A stretch of DNA of 64,000 nucleotides from Mesorhizobium helmanticense (GTDB lineage: Bacteria > Pseudomonadota > Alphaproteobacteria > Rhizobiales > Rhizobiaceae), in contig NZ_PZJX01000007.1 in the NCBI RefSeq assembly GCF_003034915.1, positions 124,001 to 188,000 of the forward strand, written 5' to 3'. The notes under the pieces were generated by a model. The model was not told the origin of the DNA and did not search any database. It worked only from the letters and a program-made list of their open reading frames with translations. Position numbers and translations under genes: made by a program. This document shows positions 52,578-62,457 of the stretch, piece by piece. The stretch's first letter is position 1; each line of letters opens with the position of its first letter.

Positions 52578-54020
52578 TTGAGTAACATTTTAATCATCGG
52601 TCACGCCGACGGATCCCGGCGCTGGGAAAATGAACTTCTGAGGCGATTGAAGGCGGCTGGTCACGTGGTTTCGAGTGGCCTCGCGCCCGCGCCCGTGCCC
52701 GCCGCGCGCTGGCTGGACAAGGTGCTTGATATCGAGAGCCGGCGCTTCGGTCCCTCACTGGCAAGCCGCTCAGTGCCGTTGCCGTCGGGCGAGCCAGGTC
52801 CGGTCGACCTCATAGTCGATCTCACTGCCACTGCCGCGCGACGAGACACGCCGGTTCTGACGCTCGAGTTTTGCGGCCACGGCGCCTTTCCCGCCGGCGT
52901 GGCCGAGATGCTGGCGAGCGACCGATCGCCCGAACTCGCCGCTCGCCTCGATGGCGTTGCCGTCGCCAGGGGACGGCCTATGCTCAGCGATCGGCTCTGG
53001 CTGTCTCGCAGCTGCAACGACCTGCTCGCCGGGGCCATATCGCTGGTTGCTCAAAGTGTGGCCCGCTTTTTTGCGGGCGAACTTGTGCCAATTGCCGACA
53101 GCCCAGCGCCAATCCCAAGGAGCCGCGGTTTTTTCCGAAGCTATCTGCCCTTTTTCTGCAAGGGGTTGGCCGAACGCGTCGTGCAAAAAATCAGACTTGG
53201 ACGCCGCCCCTTCTATTGGCAGGTTGCCTATCGGCTGATCGACGGGCCAGGCGTAGCCGAAACCGGACAACTCGACGGCACCCCGTTCACTGTGCTTGCC
53301 GACGACGGCCAGCGTTTCTACGCCGACCCGTTCGTCCTCGAGCGCGATGGCCGCCACTATCTGTTTGTCGAGGAATTTCCCTATGCCACGGGTCGCGGCG
53401 TGATTTCCGTCGCTGAACTTGATGACGACGGCGCTTTCGACGTGCCGAGGGTGGTGCTGGAAGAAGCGCACCATCTGTCCTATCCGCAGGTGTTCGCCCA
53501 CGCTGGCGAGATTTTCATGATCCCCGAAAGCAGCGCGGCGCGCGAAGTTGTGCTCTACCGTGCCGCGCAATTTCCAGATCGCTGGGTACGCGACACCGTG
53601 CTGATCGCGGACAGGAATTTCAATGACGCCACGCTGCTCGAATCCGATGGACGCTTCTGGCTGCTGGGGACGGAGTGGTTCGGTCACGGCAGCGCGTCGG
53701 ACACGATGGCCGTTTATTCCGCGCCCTCGCTGCGCGGGCCGTGGACCGCCCATCAGCTCAATCCCATCGCCGTCGATCACTCGGCCACTCGACCCGGCGG
53801 CGCCTTTATCCGGCAGGGCCACGCTCTGGTGCTACCGGTGCAAAACGGGTCAAGAGCCTATGGCGGCGGACTGGGGCTGATGCGGCTGGAGCGGCTTGAC
53901 GATTTCGACGTCCGTTTTACGCCGCCCCGCCCGATTGAGCCGGGGACGGCATGGGCCCGCGCCGGCATCCACACGCTCAATCGCGCCGGCAATGTCGAAG
54001 TTGTGGACAGCGCTGGCTGA
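52578..54020 (+). CDS. Two-part polysaccharide-locus protein with a GH43-like beta-propeller
   Basis: A 480-residue protein from a TTG start. The first 190 residues (MSNILIIGHADGSRRWENELLRRL) look like a formyltransferase- or nucleotide-binding-like alpha/beta region. The second part (from about residue 235: FYADPFVLERDGRHYLFVEEFPYATG...YPQVFAHAGEIFMIPES) is a five-bladed propeller of the GH43/inositolphosphorylceramide-transferase-like type. It is often found in rhizobial EPS loci. Whether it acts as a hydrolase or transferase is unclear. It is divergent from wecB. Confidence 0.7.
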   Translation: MSNILIIGHADGSRRWENELLRRLKAAGHVVSSGLAPAPVPAARWLDKVLDIESRRFGPSLASRSVPLPSGEPGPVDLIVDLTATAARRDTPVLTLEFCGHGAFPAGVAEMLASDRSPELAARLDGVAVARGRPMLSDRLWLSRSCNDLLAGAISLVAQSVARFFAGELVPIADSPAPIPRSRGFFRSYLPFFCKGLAERVVQKIRLGRRPFYWQVAYRLIDGPGVAETGQLDGTPFTVLADDGQRFYADPFVLERDGRHYLFVEEFPYATGRGVISVAELDDDGAFDVPRVVLEEAHHLSYPQVFAHAGEIFMIPESSAAREVVLYRAAQFPDRWVRDTVLIADRNFNDATLLESDGRFWLLGTEWFGHGSASDTMAVYSAPSLRGPWTAHQLNPIAVDHSATRPGGAFIRQGHALVLPVQNGSRAYGGGLGLMRLERLDDFDVRFTPPRPIEPGTAWARAGIHTLNRAGNVEVVDSAG

Positions 54021-54034
54021 CTGTTTCCCGAGAC

Positions 54035-55381
54035 CTATCGAACCCGATCCAGTTTCGGCCTGGCTGCGACAGCGGCCGAAGCCGCGGCCACCGGCGGATT
54101 TCTATAGGCAAGCAGCAGCACCACGATGATCGTTATCTCCGGCGTCTTTGACGAGAGCGCGTTGTTCGATAGCGAAGCAAGCAGGAAAGTTATGGTGCCG
54201 ATCCATGCCGGCATCGGCGTCCCCCGCAGCAGCCGAAAAATGAACCAGAATATCAGCGCGGTAAAAAGCAGCGCTATCGGCAAACCGAAGAGCATGACGA
54301 TGACCACCGGCGCGCTTTCGATATAGGGCAGATGCAGCTTCTCGTTGACGATCGCCAGCAGGTCATCAACGTTCATGCCAAACAATATGTCCTTCCAACT
54401 GACAAGCCCGAACACCTGGTAGATCGTCACCCGCGCCATGAAGTTTTCGTCGAAGATCGTCTTGCTGAAGCGGTTCAGCAGGCCGCCCGAAACCAGCACG
54501 GTCGCCAGCACCGCGCCGACCGCCAGGGCGAACAGCAGCACGACGGACTTGGCCTGCCGCTGATGCTTGGGCGTCAGGCGCGGCCACGGCACGAACAGCA
54601 GTAGAATGAGGGTTTCACAGGCAGCGAGGATCAGGGCGGCGCGAGCGCCTGACGCTGCACAACCGACGAGCAGGACGAGGATCGCCGTCACCCTCACCCA
54701 TATGCGCCAATGCGTCAGCGGCACAAATCCGATTGCTGTGGCGCAGAGCGCGCCCAGTGCCAGTGGGTGCGCCGACAGGCCGGTTGGCCTGAACTGCAGT
54801 TCGTTCAGACCGTAAGGCAGAAGCCGGTGTTGAGTGAGCGCCTCGATCGTGCCGATCACGGCGCTTAGTATCGCCATGCCAAGTACCACGTCTCCCAACG
54901 CCCGCCGCACATCTGGATTCAATGCCAGCATCAAAAGGCCCGCGGCGCCCGCGACCAGATAGGTATCGATGATGAACCCGGAAGAGCCCGCACGACCGGT
55001 GATGAACAGATACGGCACCAGCGCGAACATCAGCGCCGAGTAGCGCATCAGCGCCTTGAACAGTCCAATTTCCTCGCCCCGCAGCAAAAACGGTCGGCTG
55101 AAAAGAACGAAAGCAAGCAAGAGGAAGATGGCATAGGTGCCGAAATGCAGTTTCTCGTAAAACGAGCCGCCCTGGGCCGTATAGTCGACGACCATGTTCA
55201 TCACCTGCGGCGACACCGTGAAGCGAAGCAGGAACGCGAATGCCGCGCACAGGAAAAACAGAATCGACAGCGCGTTCTGGCGGCGAGCCTGGCTGGACAG
55301 CAATCGTTCCGATCCGGTGGCGGTAGAGCTCATGGCCATCCAAGCGGGCATCCCAAAGGCATCCCGGCCAATGACGTTCAT
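54035..55381 (-). CDS. Wzy/O-antigen-ligase-like membrane polymerase
   Basis: A 448-residue protein with about 11 membrane segments and a large periplasmic loop near residues 290-350 (VSGGLLNRFSKTIFDENFMARVTIYQVFG), typical of the Wzy_C/O-antigen-ligase superfamily. It is the candidate polymerase of the repeat. It converges with the preceding gene with 14 bp between. Confidence 0.85.
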   Translation of the reverse strand: MNVIGRDAFGMPAWMAMSSTATGSERLLSSQARRQNALSILFFLCAAFAFLLRFTVSPQVMNMVVDYTAQGGSFYEKLHFGTYAIFLLLAFVLFSRPFLLRGEEIGLFKALMRYSALMFALVPYLFITGRAGSSGFIIDTYLVAGAAGLLMLALNPDVRRALGDVVLGMAILSAVIGTIEALTQHRLLPYGLNELQFRPTGLSAHPLALGALCATAIGFVPLTHWRIWVRVTAILVLLVGCAASGARAALILAACETLILLLFVPWPRLTPKHQRQAKSVVLLFALAVGAVLATVLVSGGLLNRFSKTIFDENFMARVTIYQVFGLVSWKDILFGMNVDDLLAIVNEKLHLPYIESAPVVIVMLFGLPIALLFTALIFWFIFRLLRGTPMPAWIGTITFLLASLSNNALSSKTPEITIIVVLLLAYRNPPVAAASAAVAARPKLDRVR

Positions 55382-55497
55382 TCAAGATTCAATGAACGGA
55401 TGTGGCGCGTGAAATGGTAAATAAGCCAACTTGGAAAATGAGATGTTAACGATGTTTCTGTAAGCAGGGCACGCGTAACGAATAACAGGGTTGCATC

Positions 55498-57063
55498 ATG
55501 CCTGCCGCCTCCGGCCCATCCTCCCCGTCCGCGGCGGATTCCGATATCAGCGCACTCGAACGGATCGCCAACGCGCGGCGCAGGGCAATGGCGCAACAAG
55601 GCGCCCCAAGCGGCGCCCCATCCACGGCGGGCGTCGCCGGGCCGGTCGTGCCACCACATGCGTCAGAGCCAGTCGCGACGGTGACGCTGGACAAGATCGG
55701 CGATTTCCTCGAACTCGATTTTCGACGCCTGTTTGTCTGGTTGCGGGCCGGGCTTGCCCTGGCTTGCATGCTGGCGGTGGTCGGCGCGGTCGTCGGTGGC
55801 GCCTATGCCCTGCTGAGCAAACAGCGCTACACCGTCGCGACGGAAATCCTCATCAATCCCGCCAATTTGCAGGTTGTGGAAAACGATCTCTACTCGCAGT
55901 CGGGCCAGATCGACGGCCAACTGCTCAACGCGCGCAGCAAGCAGCGCATCCTGATCTCGGGCAACGTGCTTTCGCGTGTGGTGGACGAGCTCAACCTGAC
56001 CAGCGATCCGGAATTTGTCGACCCGGATCGGAGCGCCTCGTCTGGCGTGAGCGGCAGCAAATCCGATCCGAAGCTTATCGCCCTGAAGAACCTGGATGAG
56101 CGGGTCAGCACCACCGCCGATGAAACGTCGTTTGTCACAACCCTCTCGGTATCGGCGGAAACCGCCGGCAAGGCGATCGAGATCTCGCAAGCCATAGTCA
56201 AGACTTTCAAGGAAGAGCTGGCCAAGGCCGAGGCTGACGGGGCCAGTCGTGCCGCGGCTGCGCTTGACGCTCAGCTCGGCCAGCTCAAGCGCGACGTGCA
56301 GACGGCCGAAGAGAAGGTCGAAGCCTACAGGCGCAGCCATAATCTGTCTTCCAGCAATGGCCAGCTCGTCAGTTCGCAAACGCTGACGCAGCTCAACAGC
56401 CAAATCGTAGAGGCGCAATCACGCGTCATCGCCGCGCAGGCGAGCTACGACGCTCTGGTTGCCTCGGGTGTCAATGGCTCCAACCCTGATCCGGCTGTCT
56501 CTGAGGCGCTCGCCGCGCTTCGCGAAAAGGCAAACCTCCTGCGGCAGCAGATCGATTCGCAGTCCATGACCTTTGGGCCACGCCATCCGACGATCGTCAG
56601 GCTAAAGACGGAATTGGCAACTGTCGGTTCTCAACTCAACGCAGAGTTCTCCCGCACCGTCGGCACGGCAAGAGCCAACCTTGATAGAGCCAAAGCCTCG
56701 TGGGCTTCTCTCAATACCAAGATGAATGATCTGCAGGGCAATGTTTTCTCCGACAACGAGTCCGAGGTGGCTCTGCGTGAGCTTGAACGCGACGCCGCGT
56801 CGAAAACGGCGATCTATGAGAGCTTCCTGTCGCGGGCGCGCCAGATCGCCGGGCGCGAGCAGATCGACACCACCAATGTTCAGGTGATTTCCAGCGCGGT
56901 GCCGCCAAAGGCGCGCTCCTGGCCACCCCGCACTGCCTTGGTGATAGGCGCGGGAGCGTTCGCTGGCTTTGCACTCGGCATGCTGCTTGCCTTGGCCATG
57001 GGCATCATGCGCGACATATGGCAGCCACCGAACCGATCGGGCGTTGGCGCCAGGCGAGCCTGA
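55498..57063 (+). CDS. GumC/Wzz-type polysaccharide chain-length protein (no kinase)
   Basis: A 521-residue inner-membrane protein. An N-terminal Pro/Ser-rich cytoplasmic tail is followed by a membrane segment at about residues 80-105, a Wzz-like region (RYTVATEILINPANLQVV), a long coiled coil (about 200-420), the GNVR-like stretch SMTFGPRHPTIVRLKTEL and a second segment (about 480-500, preceded by SWPPRTAL). The Wzc-type tyrosine kinase domain is absent. It sets chain length and links to the export channel, whose gene is not in the window. Confidence 0.88.
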   Translation: MPAASGPSSPSAADSDISALERIANARRRAMAQQGAPSGAPSTAGVAGPVVPPHASEPVATVTLDKIGDFLELDFRRLFVWLRAGLALACMLAVVGAVVGGAYALLSKQRYTVATEILINPANLQVVENDLYSQSGQIDGQLLNARSKQRILISGNVLSRVVDELNLTSDPEFVDPDRSASSGVSGSKSDPKLIALKNLDERVSTTADETSFVTTLSVSAETAGKAIEISQAIVKTFKEELAKAEADGASRAAAALDAQLGQLKRDVQTAEEKVEAYRRSHNLSSSNGQLVSSQTLTQLNSQIVEAQSRVIAAQASYDALVASGVNGSNPDPAVSEALAALREKANLLRQQIDSQSMTFGPRHPTIVRLKTELATVGSQLNAEFSRTVGTARANLDRAKASWASLNTKMNDLQGNVFSDNESEVALRELERDAASKTAIYESFLSRARQIAGREQIDTTNVQVISSAVPPKARSWPPRTALVIGAGAFAGFALGMLLALAMGIMRDIWQPPNRSGVGARRA

Positions 57064-57073
57064 ACCCCAAGGC

Positions 57074-58174
57074 ATGGGAAAGCGCGTCATTTTTCATGTT
57101 GCCAGTCTCAGGGGCGGCGGCGCCGAGCGCGTCTTCGTCCTCATGGCAAATGAGTTGGCGTCGCGTGGGCACGATGTCACGCTTTTCACCTGGAACGCGG
57201 CAGGGCCTAACGCGGCGCTGCGCTCCCCTGCCGTGCATCTGGTCGATTTCGGCCTTCCCATCCGGGGTGAGGGTTACGGCAAACTGGCAACGCTGAAAGG
57301 CCTCTTGCGAAGCGCGCGTTTGTTCAGATCGCTCGATCCCGATGCGGTCTATAGCGCCCCGGAATTCGCCAATCTGGTCGTGGCGCTGGCGCTTTTCTTG
57401 GCGCGAAGCCGGGCGAAGTTCTTTCCAAGCTTCCACGCGGCCGCCTCCCTGCCTTCGGGCAGCCTCGGCGCAAGAATGGCGATCTGGCTTTCAGCGCTGG
57501 TTGCAGCGCGCGCAACCAAAGCCATCACCGTCTCAGTGGGTGTCGGCCGCGATATCATGGCCCGCGGCTTCCCCAAATCCAAGGTCGTCGTCATCCACAA
57601 TCCCCTGCCCCCGGCAGCAGTGCCTCAGGCATATCCCTGGCAGGCGGAATTGGCGACGATGGGTGACGGCCCGGTCATCGCCACCGCCGGACGCCTGGTG
57701 CCGGTCAAGGACCATCTGACCTTGCTCAGGGCCTTTGCTCTCCTGCGCGCCAGCCGCCCCGCCCGGCTTGTCATCTTTGGCGAAGGGCCGCTGGCCGCAG
57801 AGTTGCGCGCCTATGCCGAAGAATGCGGTATCCGCGCCAACGTGCTCTTTGCCGGCTATGTCAACGATCCCGCGGCCTGTTATTCCGCGGCCGACCTGTT
57901 CGTCCTTTCATCCACGAGCGAGGGCTTTGGCAATGTGCTGGTCGAAGCGATGGCCGCCGGTGTCCCTGTCGTCTCGACGGATGCGCCTCATGGCCCGCGG
58001 GAGATTCTTGCCGACGGCCGTTTCGGCGCCCTGGTGCCGGTTGGCGATGCCGCTGCCTTGGCCAAGGCGATGGCCGAGATGCTGGACCATCCGACCCCCG
58101 TCGCCGTGCTGAAGAGCAGAGCAGCCGATTTCGAGGTTGAAAGGATCGGAGATCAATACGAAGCGTTGCTCTAA
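57074..58174 (+). CDS. GT4-family glycosyltransferase
   Basis: A 366-residue GT-B transferase starting 10 bp after the GumC-type gene. Motifs: FHVASLRGGGAERVFVLMANEL, IATAGRLVPVKDHLTLLRAFALL, and the donor-binding LSSTSEGFGNVLVEAMAAGVPVVSTDAPHGPREIL. The start at 57074 is the common MGKRVIFHVASL beginning. It is probably in one operon with the chain-length gene. Confidence 0.9.
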   Translation: MGKRVIFHVASLRGGGAERVFVLMANELASRGHDVTLFTWNAAGPNAALRSPAVHLVDFGLPIRGEGYGKLATLKGLLRSARLFRSLDPDAVYSAPEFANLVVALALFLARSRAKFFPSFHAAASLPSGSLGARMAIWLSALVAARATKAITVSVGVGRDIMARGFPKSKVVVIHNPLPPAAVPQAYPWQAELATMGDGPVIATAGRLVPVKDHLTLLRAFALLRASRPARLVIFGEGPLAAELRAYAEECGIRANVLFAGYVNDPAACYSAADLFVLSSTSEGFGNVLVEAMAAGVPVVSTDAPHGPREILADGRFGALVPVGDAAALAKAMAEMLDHPTPVAVLKSRAADFEVERIGDQYEALL

Positions 58175-58459
58175 GCGCGTCGCGTTTGTGATCCGAGCCG
58201 ACAAAACTCAATTCGCTACAAGAACTTTAATCTCGGTTTACCCGAAATTGGTAACAGCTAGAACTGCTGGTTTTCATCCGCCTAGCAAAGGGCCTGCCTT
58301 GCTGCAGCATCAAAATTCACCGGTCAGCCGCAGCAGCGATTGCAACTGGTTGATATTGCACCGCTTTTCCTGCGAACGCCTGACGTCCGTCGCGATAGCC
58401 AATGAGAAACCCCGGGTTGCGATGACCCGTGGGCGGGACCTCGGCGCCGGGATCTGGGC

Positions 58460-59575
58460 TTGAGCACCATCCGCGCTCTGGAAGCTGGCGACCTTCAGGC
58501 CGTCGCGGGCATGTTTCAACGCGTGCTGCGCAAGGACCGGACCGAAGCATCGGCCTCCCTTGTCGAGTACATGAGACGATTCTATCTGGACGCGCCCGGT
58601 GGCGACAGTGACCTCCGATCGCTTGTCCACGTCAACGACACCGGTCGCGTTTCCGGATTTGTCGGCGTTCATACGCTACCGATGACGTTCAGCGGCCGGC
58701 AACTGCGCGCCGCGGCCTGCAGCTCGCTGATGGTCGAGGATCATGAGCGCGACCCCATGGCCGGGGCCCGCCTGCTGAAGGCTTTCCTGGATGGTCCGCA
58801 GGACATCTCCTTCAGCGAGACGGCCAATGATATTTCCGCGAGATTGTGGACCCGGCTGCGCGGCGTGGTTCTGCCGCAATACAGCCTCGACTGGGTGCGC
58901 GTCATGCGTCCGTCGACCTTCATGGTCAGCCTTCTCGCCAATCGCACCGGGTTTGCCCGGATACTCAATCCGTTCGCACGTGCCGTGGACCGGTTCTACT
59001 GCAGGGGAATGCACCACAACGAGCGGCGCTGGTCCGGCGTGGCGGCGGACGGCGCAGGCCATGGCGCATTTCGAACGGCAGACATCGACAGCAGCGCATT
59101 TGCCAAACTCATCGAGCCGTTTACCGCTCACTTCGCGCTGCGCCCGGATTGGACGGAAAGCCAACTCGATCATATCTTGACCGACGCAGCACAAAAGCCG
59201 GATCTGGGCGAGCTTGTCTATGTTTCCGTGTCATCGCCGATCGGCGCCGATGTCGGCGCTTTCGCCTATTACGCACGACCGGACAGGATAGGTCGCGTGC
59301 TGCAGATCCTCGCCCTTCCCAGCCAGGTGGGCTCGGTGATCGATTGCCTGATCGATCATGCCGCGGCGCGCCGTGTCTGCGGCCTGCGCGGCCGCATCCA
59401 ACCCGCGCTTCTGGAAGCAATGCTCGGACGGCGGATAGCTTTCGTGCCCGTTGCCTCGACCGTCGTGCATTCACGCGATCCCGCGCTGATGGATGCCATG
59501 AAAAACGCGCAAGTCTTCCTCAATGGGCTTGCGGGCGAGCAGTGGAGCCAGCTCATTGGCGGCCGCTTCACCTGA
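58460..59575 (+). CDS. GNAT-like hypothetical protein of the EPS region
   Basis: A 371-residue protein starting at a TTG codon. The N-terminal 130 residues (MSTIRALEAGDLQAVAGMFQRVLRK...LVHVNDTGRVSGFVGVHTLP...AAACSSLMVE) resemble a GNAT acetyltransferase fold, and a second such-like region follows. The exact family is not named. It faces the nadE-like gene and may serve the same carrier-protein pathway. Confidence 0.6.
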   Translation: MSTIRALEAGDLQAVAGMFQRVLRKDRTEASASLVEYMRRFYLDAPGGDSDLRSLVHVNDTGRVSGFVGVHTLPMTFSGRQLRAAACSSLMVEDHERDPMAGARLLKAFLDGPQDISFSETANDISARLWTRLRGVVLPQYSLDWVRVMRPSTFMVSLLANRTGFARILNPFARAVDRFYCRGMHHNERRWSGVAADGAGHGAFRTADIDSSAFAKLIEPFTAHFALRPDWTESQLDHILTDAAQKPDLGELVYVSVSSPIGADVGAFAYYARPDRIGRVLQILALPSQVGSVIDCLIDHAAARRVCGLRGRIQPALLEAMLGRRIAFVPVASTVVHSRDPALMDAMKNAQVFLNGLAGEQWSQLIGGRFT

Positions 59576-59604
59576 AACGCTGTTCAAGGCCCGGTCGAAG
59601 CAGC

Positions 59605-60612
59605 TTAGGTGCCGACTTCCTCGACTTCGTCGACGAGTTGCGGGCGCAGGTGCAGATAGCGCGTGGCCTTTCGCTTGGCGGCGATGTCGGCCCAGACGCG
59701 TTCCACTTGCGAGGCGTCCAGTCCCGCCGCCTGCCCGACCACTTCGGCCGCCATGCCCTTGTTGAGGCCGCAGAGGCAGATATCCATGCGGTCATAGGGA
59801 AGCGAGAAGTAGAACTCCTCCTGCGTCTGCGCCAGCGAGTAGGTATCGGTGGTCGGCGGCCGGTTCAGGATTTCCTCTGGGACACCGAGATAGGCCGCCA
59901 GCGCATAGACCTGCGTTTTGTAGAGATGTGCGATCGGCTTGACGTCGGCGGCGCCGTCACCGTTCTTGACGAAGAACCCCTGATCATATTCCAGCCGGTT
60001 CGGCGTTCCAAGAACGGCGAAGTTCAGGCGATCGGCATGATAATATTCGATCTGCTTGCGGGTGCGCTGCTTCATGTTGGTGGCGGCGACGACACCGAGA
60101 TAGACCGGCAGCGGCATTCTTGTCTTGGTCCGCTTGCCCTTGGGATCCTGCACCACCAGCGACGAAATATTGTAGCCCTCGCTCTCGAGCGCATTCGCGA
60201 TCACGATCTTCGAGGCCCAGCCTTCGCCGTATTCCGGGACCAGTTCGCGGAAGAAGGCGTCGCGACGCTCATAGCAGCCCATCGCGCGCAGAGCCGGGCC
60301 GATATCCTCCACAATGGCCTCGACACCGAACGTGTCGGCGACAAGGCGGCCGAGCCGCAGGCTTTCCGGATCGGAATCGTTTTCCGGCATGAACAGGCAC
60401 AAGACATTCTGCGGGCCCGCGGCTCGCGCGGCCAGCGCCACCGAAACGCTTGAATCGATCCCGCCGGAAAGACCGAGCACGAGGCCCCGCTTGCGAATCC
60501 CGCGTAACTGCTGGCGCAAGGCGGTCACGATCCTGTCCGTCTCGGCGGCGGGGTCTATCGCCAGCGCCTGCGCCAAAATTGCCTTCGCGTCCTCGCTTGG
60601 ACGGACACTCAT
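59605..60612 (-). CDS. nadE: NAD-synthase-like amidating enzyme
   Basis: A 335-residue PP-loop enzyme: LVLGLSGGIDSSVSVALAAR, TNMKQRTRKQIEYYHADRLN and VLGTPNRLEYDQGFFVKNGDGAADVKPIAHLYKTQVYALAAYLGVP. It resembles the ammonia-dependent NadE, lacking a glutaminase domain. It overlaps the AMP ligase gene by ATGA, so it belongs to the asnB-acp-ligase operon and may have a role other than NAD synthesis. Confidence 0.85.
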   Translation of the reverse strand: MSVRPSEDAKAILAQALAIDPAAETDRIVTALRQQLRGIRKRGLVLGLSGGIDSSVSVALAARAAGPQNVLCLFMPENDSDPESLRLGRLVADTFGVEAIVEDIGPALRAMGCYERRDAFFRELVPEYGEGWASKIVIANALESEGYNISSLVVQDPKGKRTKTRMPLPVYLGVVAATNMKQRTRKQIEYYHADRLNFAVLGTPNRLEYDQGFFVKNGDGAADVKPIAHLYKTQVYALAAYLGVPEEILNRPPTTDTYSLAQTQEEFYFSLPYDRMDICLCGLNKGMAAEVVGQAAGLDASQVERVWADIAAKRKATRYLHLRPQLVDEVEEVGT

Positions 60613-62156
60613 TGCGCGGCCTCCATCATTTCCGCCGCAAGCCGGCGGCTTACCTTGCCCGTATCCGTCTTTGGCAATTCCGAGCGAAATTCGATGACCT
60701 TGGGAACCATGAAATCCTCGAGATGACGTGCGCAGTGGCGCATGACATCCTTTTCGCTGAGCGTCGGATCCGAGCGTATGACGACTGCGCCGATCGCATG
60801 TCCAAGCACGGGATCGGGCACGCCGACGACAACGGCCTCCGCGATGCCCGGATGGGCGTGAAGCACGGCTTCCACTTCCTTCGGAGCCACCTTCTCGCCC
60901 CGCGTCTTTATGATGTCGTCCTTGCGTCCGACGAAATAGAGAAAGCCGTCCTCATCGGTCCTGAACAGGTCGCCGGTGTAGAGAACCTTCTCCCAGGGGT
61001 TCGGTCCTGGCCGCAGGGCCTGCTCGGTCGCAGCTTCGTTTCGCCAGTAACCTTGCATGACATGCGGCCCGCGAATGACCAACTCACCGGCCACGCCCGG
61101 CGGCACGATTTGCCCGTGATCGTCGACGACGAAGGCTTCGGTGTTCGGAATGGCTATTCCGACCGAACCCGGCCGGCGATCGAGCTCCTCAGGCGGCAGA
61201 TAGGTGCATCGCTTGCATTCCGTCAGGCCATACATCGAATACAGCCTGACACTGGGAAAAAGGAAGCACAGGCGTTCTATGTGAGCCTGCGGCAAGGCCG
61301 CCGCCGTGTTGGAAATATAGCGAAGACTGGGCAGGAAGCCCGGCGTCAGGTCCCGCATCTGCAGGATCATCGCGGCCATCGTGGGCACCAGCGGAAGACC
61401 GGTGACGCCCTCCTCGCGGATACGTTCGAAGATCGCTTGAGGAAAGGCGAAGGACTTTTCGAGCACGAGCGTGGCGCCCAGTCTGACAGCCATCAGCAAC
61501 TGATAGAGACCATAGTCGAAAGCAAGCGGAAGAACATTCAAAATGACGTCATCCGGCGAGTTGCGCAGATAGGTGGTGATGGAGTCGGCGGCCGCGTCGC
61601 AATTGCGGTGGGTCATCATCACGCCCTTGGGCCGGCCCGTTGAACCCGAGGTGTAGATCAGCATCGCAAGATCGATGTCGATGCCGCGGTGGTCTATCTC
61701 TCTGGCTTCCAACGTCAGGCAGTTCGCCAGGGACGTCGCCCCTGCCGGGCATTGGTTGTCGGCGCCAACGGTGGAAGCCACGAAGATGCCGGTCTTGCCG
61801 CCCGATCCACAGGCTTCAGCGACGACGGGCATCAGTTTTGCTAGCGTGAGGATCGCGGCTGCGTCGCAATCGCCGATGATATAGGCAAGCTTGTCGGCCT
61901 TGGTGGATGAGTTGATCGGGCTGAACGTCGCCCCTGCCTTGAGGACCGCGAAAATCGAAACCGCGGCCTCCCAGCAATTGTCCATGAAGATCAGGACCCG
62001 GTCGTTGCGCCTGACGCCGTTCGCGAAAAGAGCGGCGGCCAGGCGGCTGGAAAGATCGTCCAGTTCTTCGTAGCGCAGCCTTTTGTCCTTGGTGATCAAT
62101 GCCGTTTTGGCGGGATGGGCAGCGGCCTTCGCGGCCAGGAAATGTTCGATCCGCAT
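60609..62156 (-). CDS. AMP-dependent acyl/aminoacyl ligase
   Basis: A 515-residue ANL-superfamily enzyme. The motifs include LIYTSGSTGRPKGVMMTH (P-loop), YGLTECKRCTYLPPEE, YTGDLFRTDEDGFLYFVGRKDDIIKTRGEKVAPKEVE and the catalytic Lys in PKTDTGKVSRR. It would activate an acid with ATP and load it onto the adjacent acyl carrier protein. The start at 62156 is preceded by GAGGAGG. Confidence 0.92.
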   Translation of the reverse strand: MRIEHFLAAKAAAHPAKTALITKDKRLRYEELDDLSSRLAAALFANGVRRNDRVLIFMDNCWEAAVSIFAVLKAGATFSPINSSTKADKLAYIIGDCDAAAILTLAKLMPVVAEACGSGGKTGIFVASTVGADNQCPAGATSLANCLTLEAREIDHRGIDIDLAMLIYTSGSTGRPKGVMMTHRNCDAAADSITTYLRNSPDDVILNVLPLAFDYGLYQLLMAVRLGATLVLEKSFAFPQAIFERIREEGVTGLPLVPTMAAMILQMRDLTPGFLPSLRYISNTAAALPQAHIERLCFLFPSVRLYSMYGLTECKRCTYLPPEELDRRPGSVGIAIPNTEAFVVDDHGQIVPPGVAGELVIRGPHVMQGYWRNEAATEQALRPGPNPWEKVLYTGDLFRTDEDGFLYFVGRKDDIIKTRGEKVAPKEVEAVLHAHPGIAEAVVVGVPDPVLGHAIGAVVIRSDPTLSEKDVMRHCARHLEDFMVPKVIEFRSELPKTDTGKVSRRLAAEMMEAAQ

Positions 62157-62178
62157 AACCCCTCCTCGCCGACCGCAA

Positions 62179-62439
62179 TTACGCTGCCAGCGCCTTTGCT
62201 CTTGCACTGATGAAGGATGAGAGACGTTCAATCGAATCCAGATTGGCCGGCACGACGTCGGAATCGACCATCGCTATGCCGAAATCGTCCTCTATGAAGG
62301 CCACCAGTTCCAGCACCGCGGTCGAGTCGATGATGTCGTTCTCGATCAGCGAGTCTGTGTCCGCAAGCTGGTACGACTTGTCGCCGAACAGGAAGTTGTC
62401 GACGATGAAAGTTCTGACCTTGTCCTTGACTGTAACCAT
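62179..62439 (-). CDS. Acyl/peptidyl carrier protein
   Basis: An 86-residue carrier protein with the phosphopantetheine site DSTAVLELV (Ser in IDSTAV). The usual four-helix pattern is visible. It lies between the asnB-like gene and the AMP ligase, and so would carry the activated acid as a thioester. Confidence 0.92.
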   Translation of the reverse strand: MVTVKDKVRTFIVDNFLFGDKSYQLADTDSLIENDIIDSTAVLELVAFIEDDFGIAMVDSDVVPANLDSIERLSSFISARAKALAA

Positions 62440-62457
62440 TTTTCTTTCCTTCCCTTC

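Noticed and set aside
58846..60453. A 535-codon open frame on the plus strand
   Set aside because: It crosses two recognised genes on other frames (the GNAT-like gene and the nadE-like gene) and has no domain.
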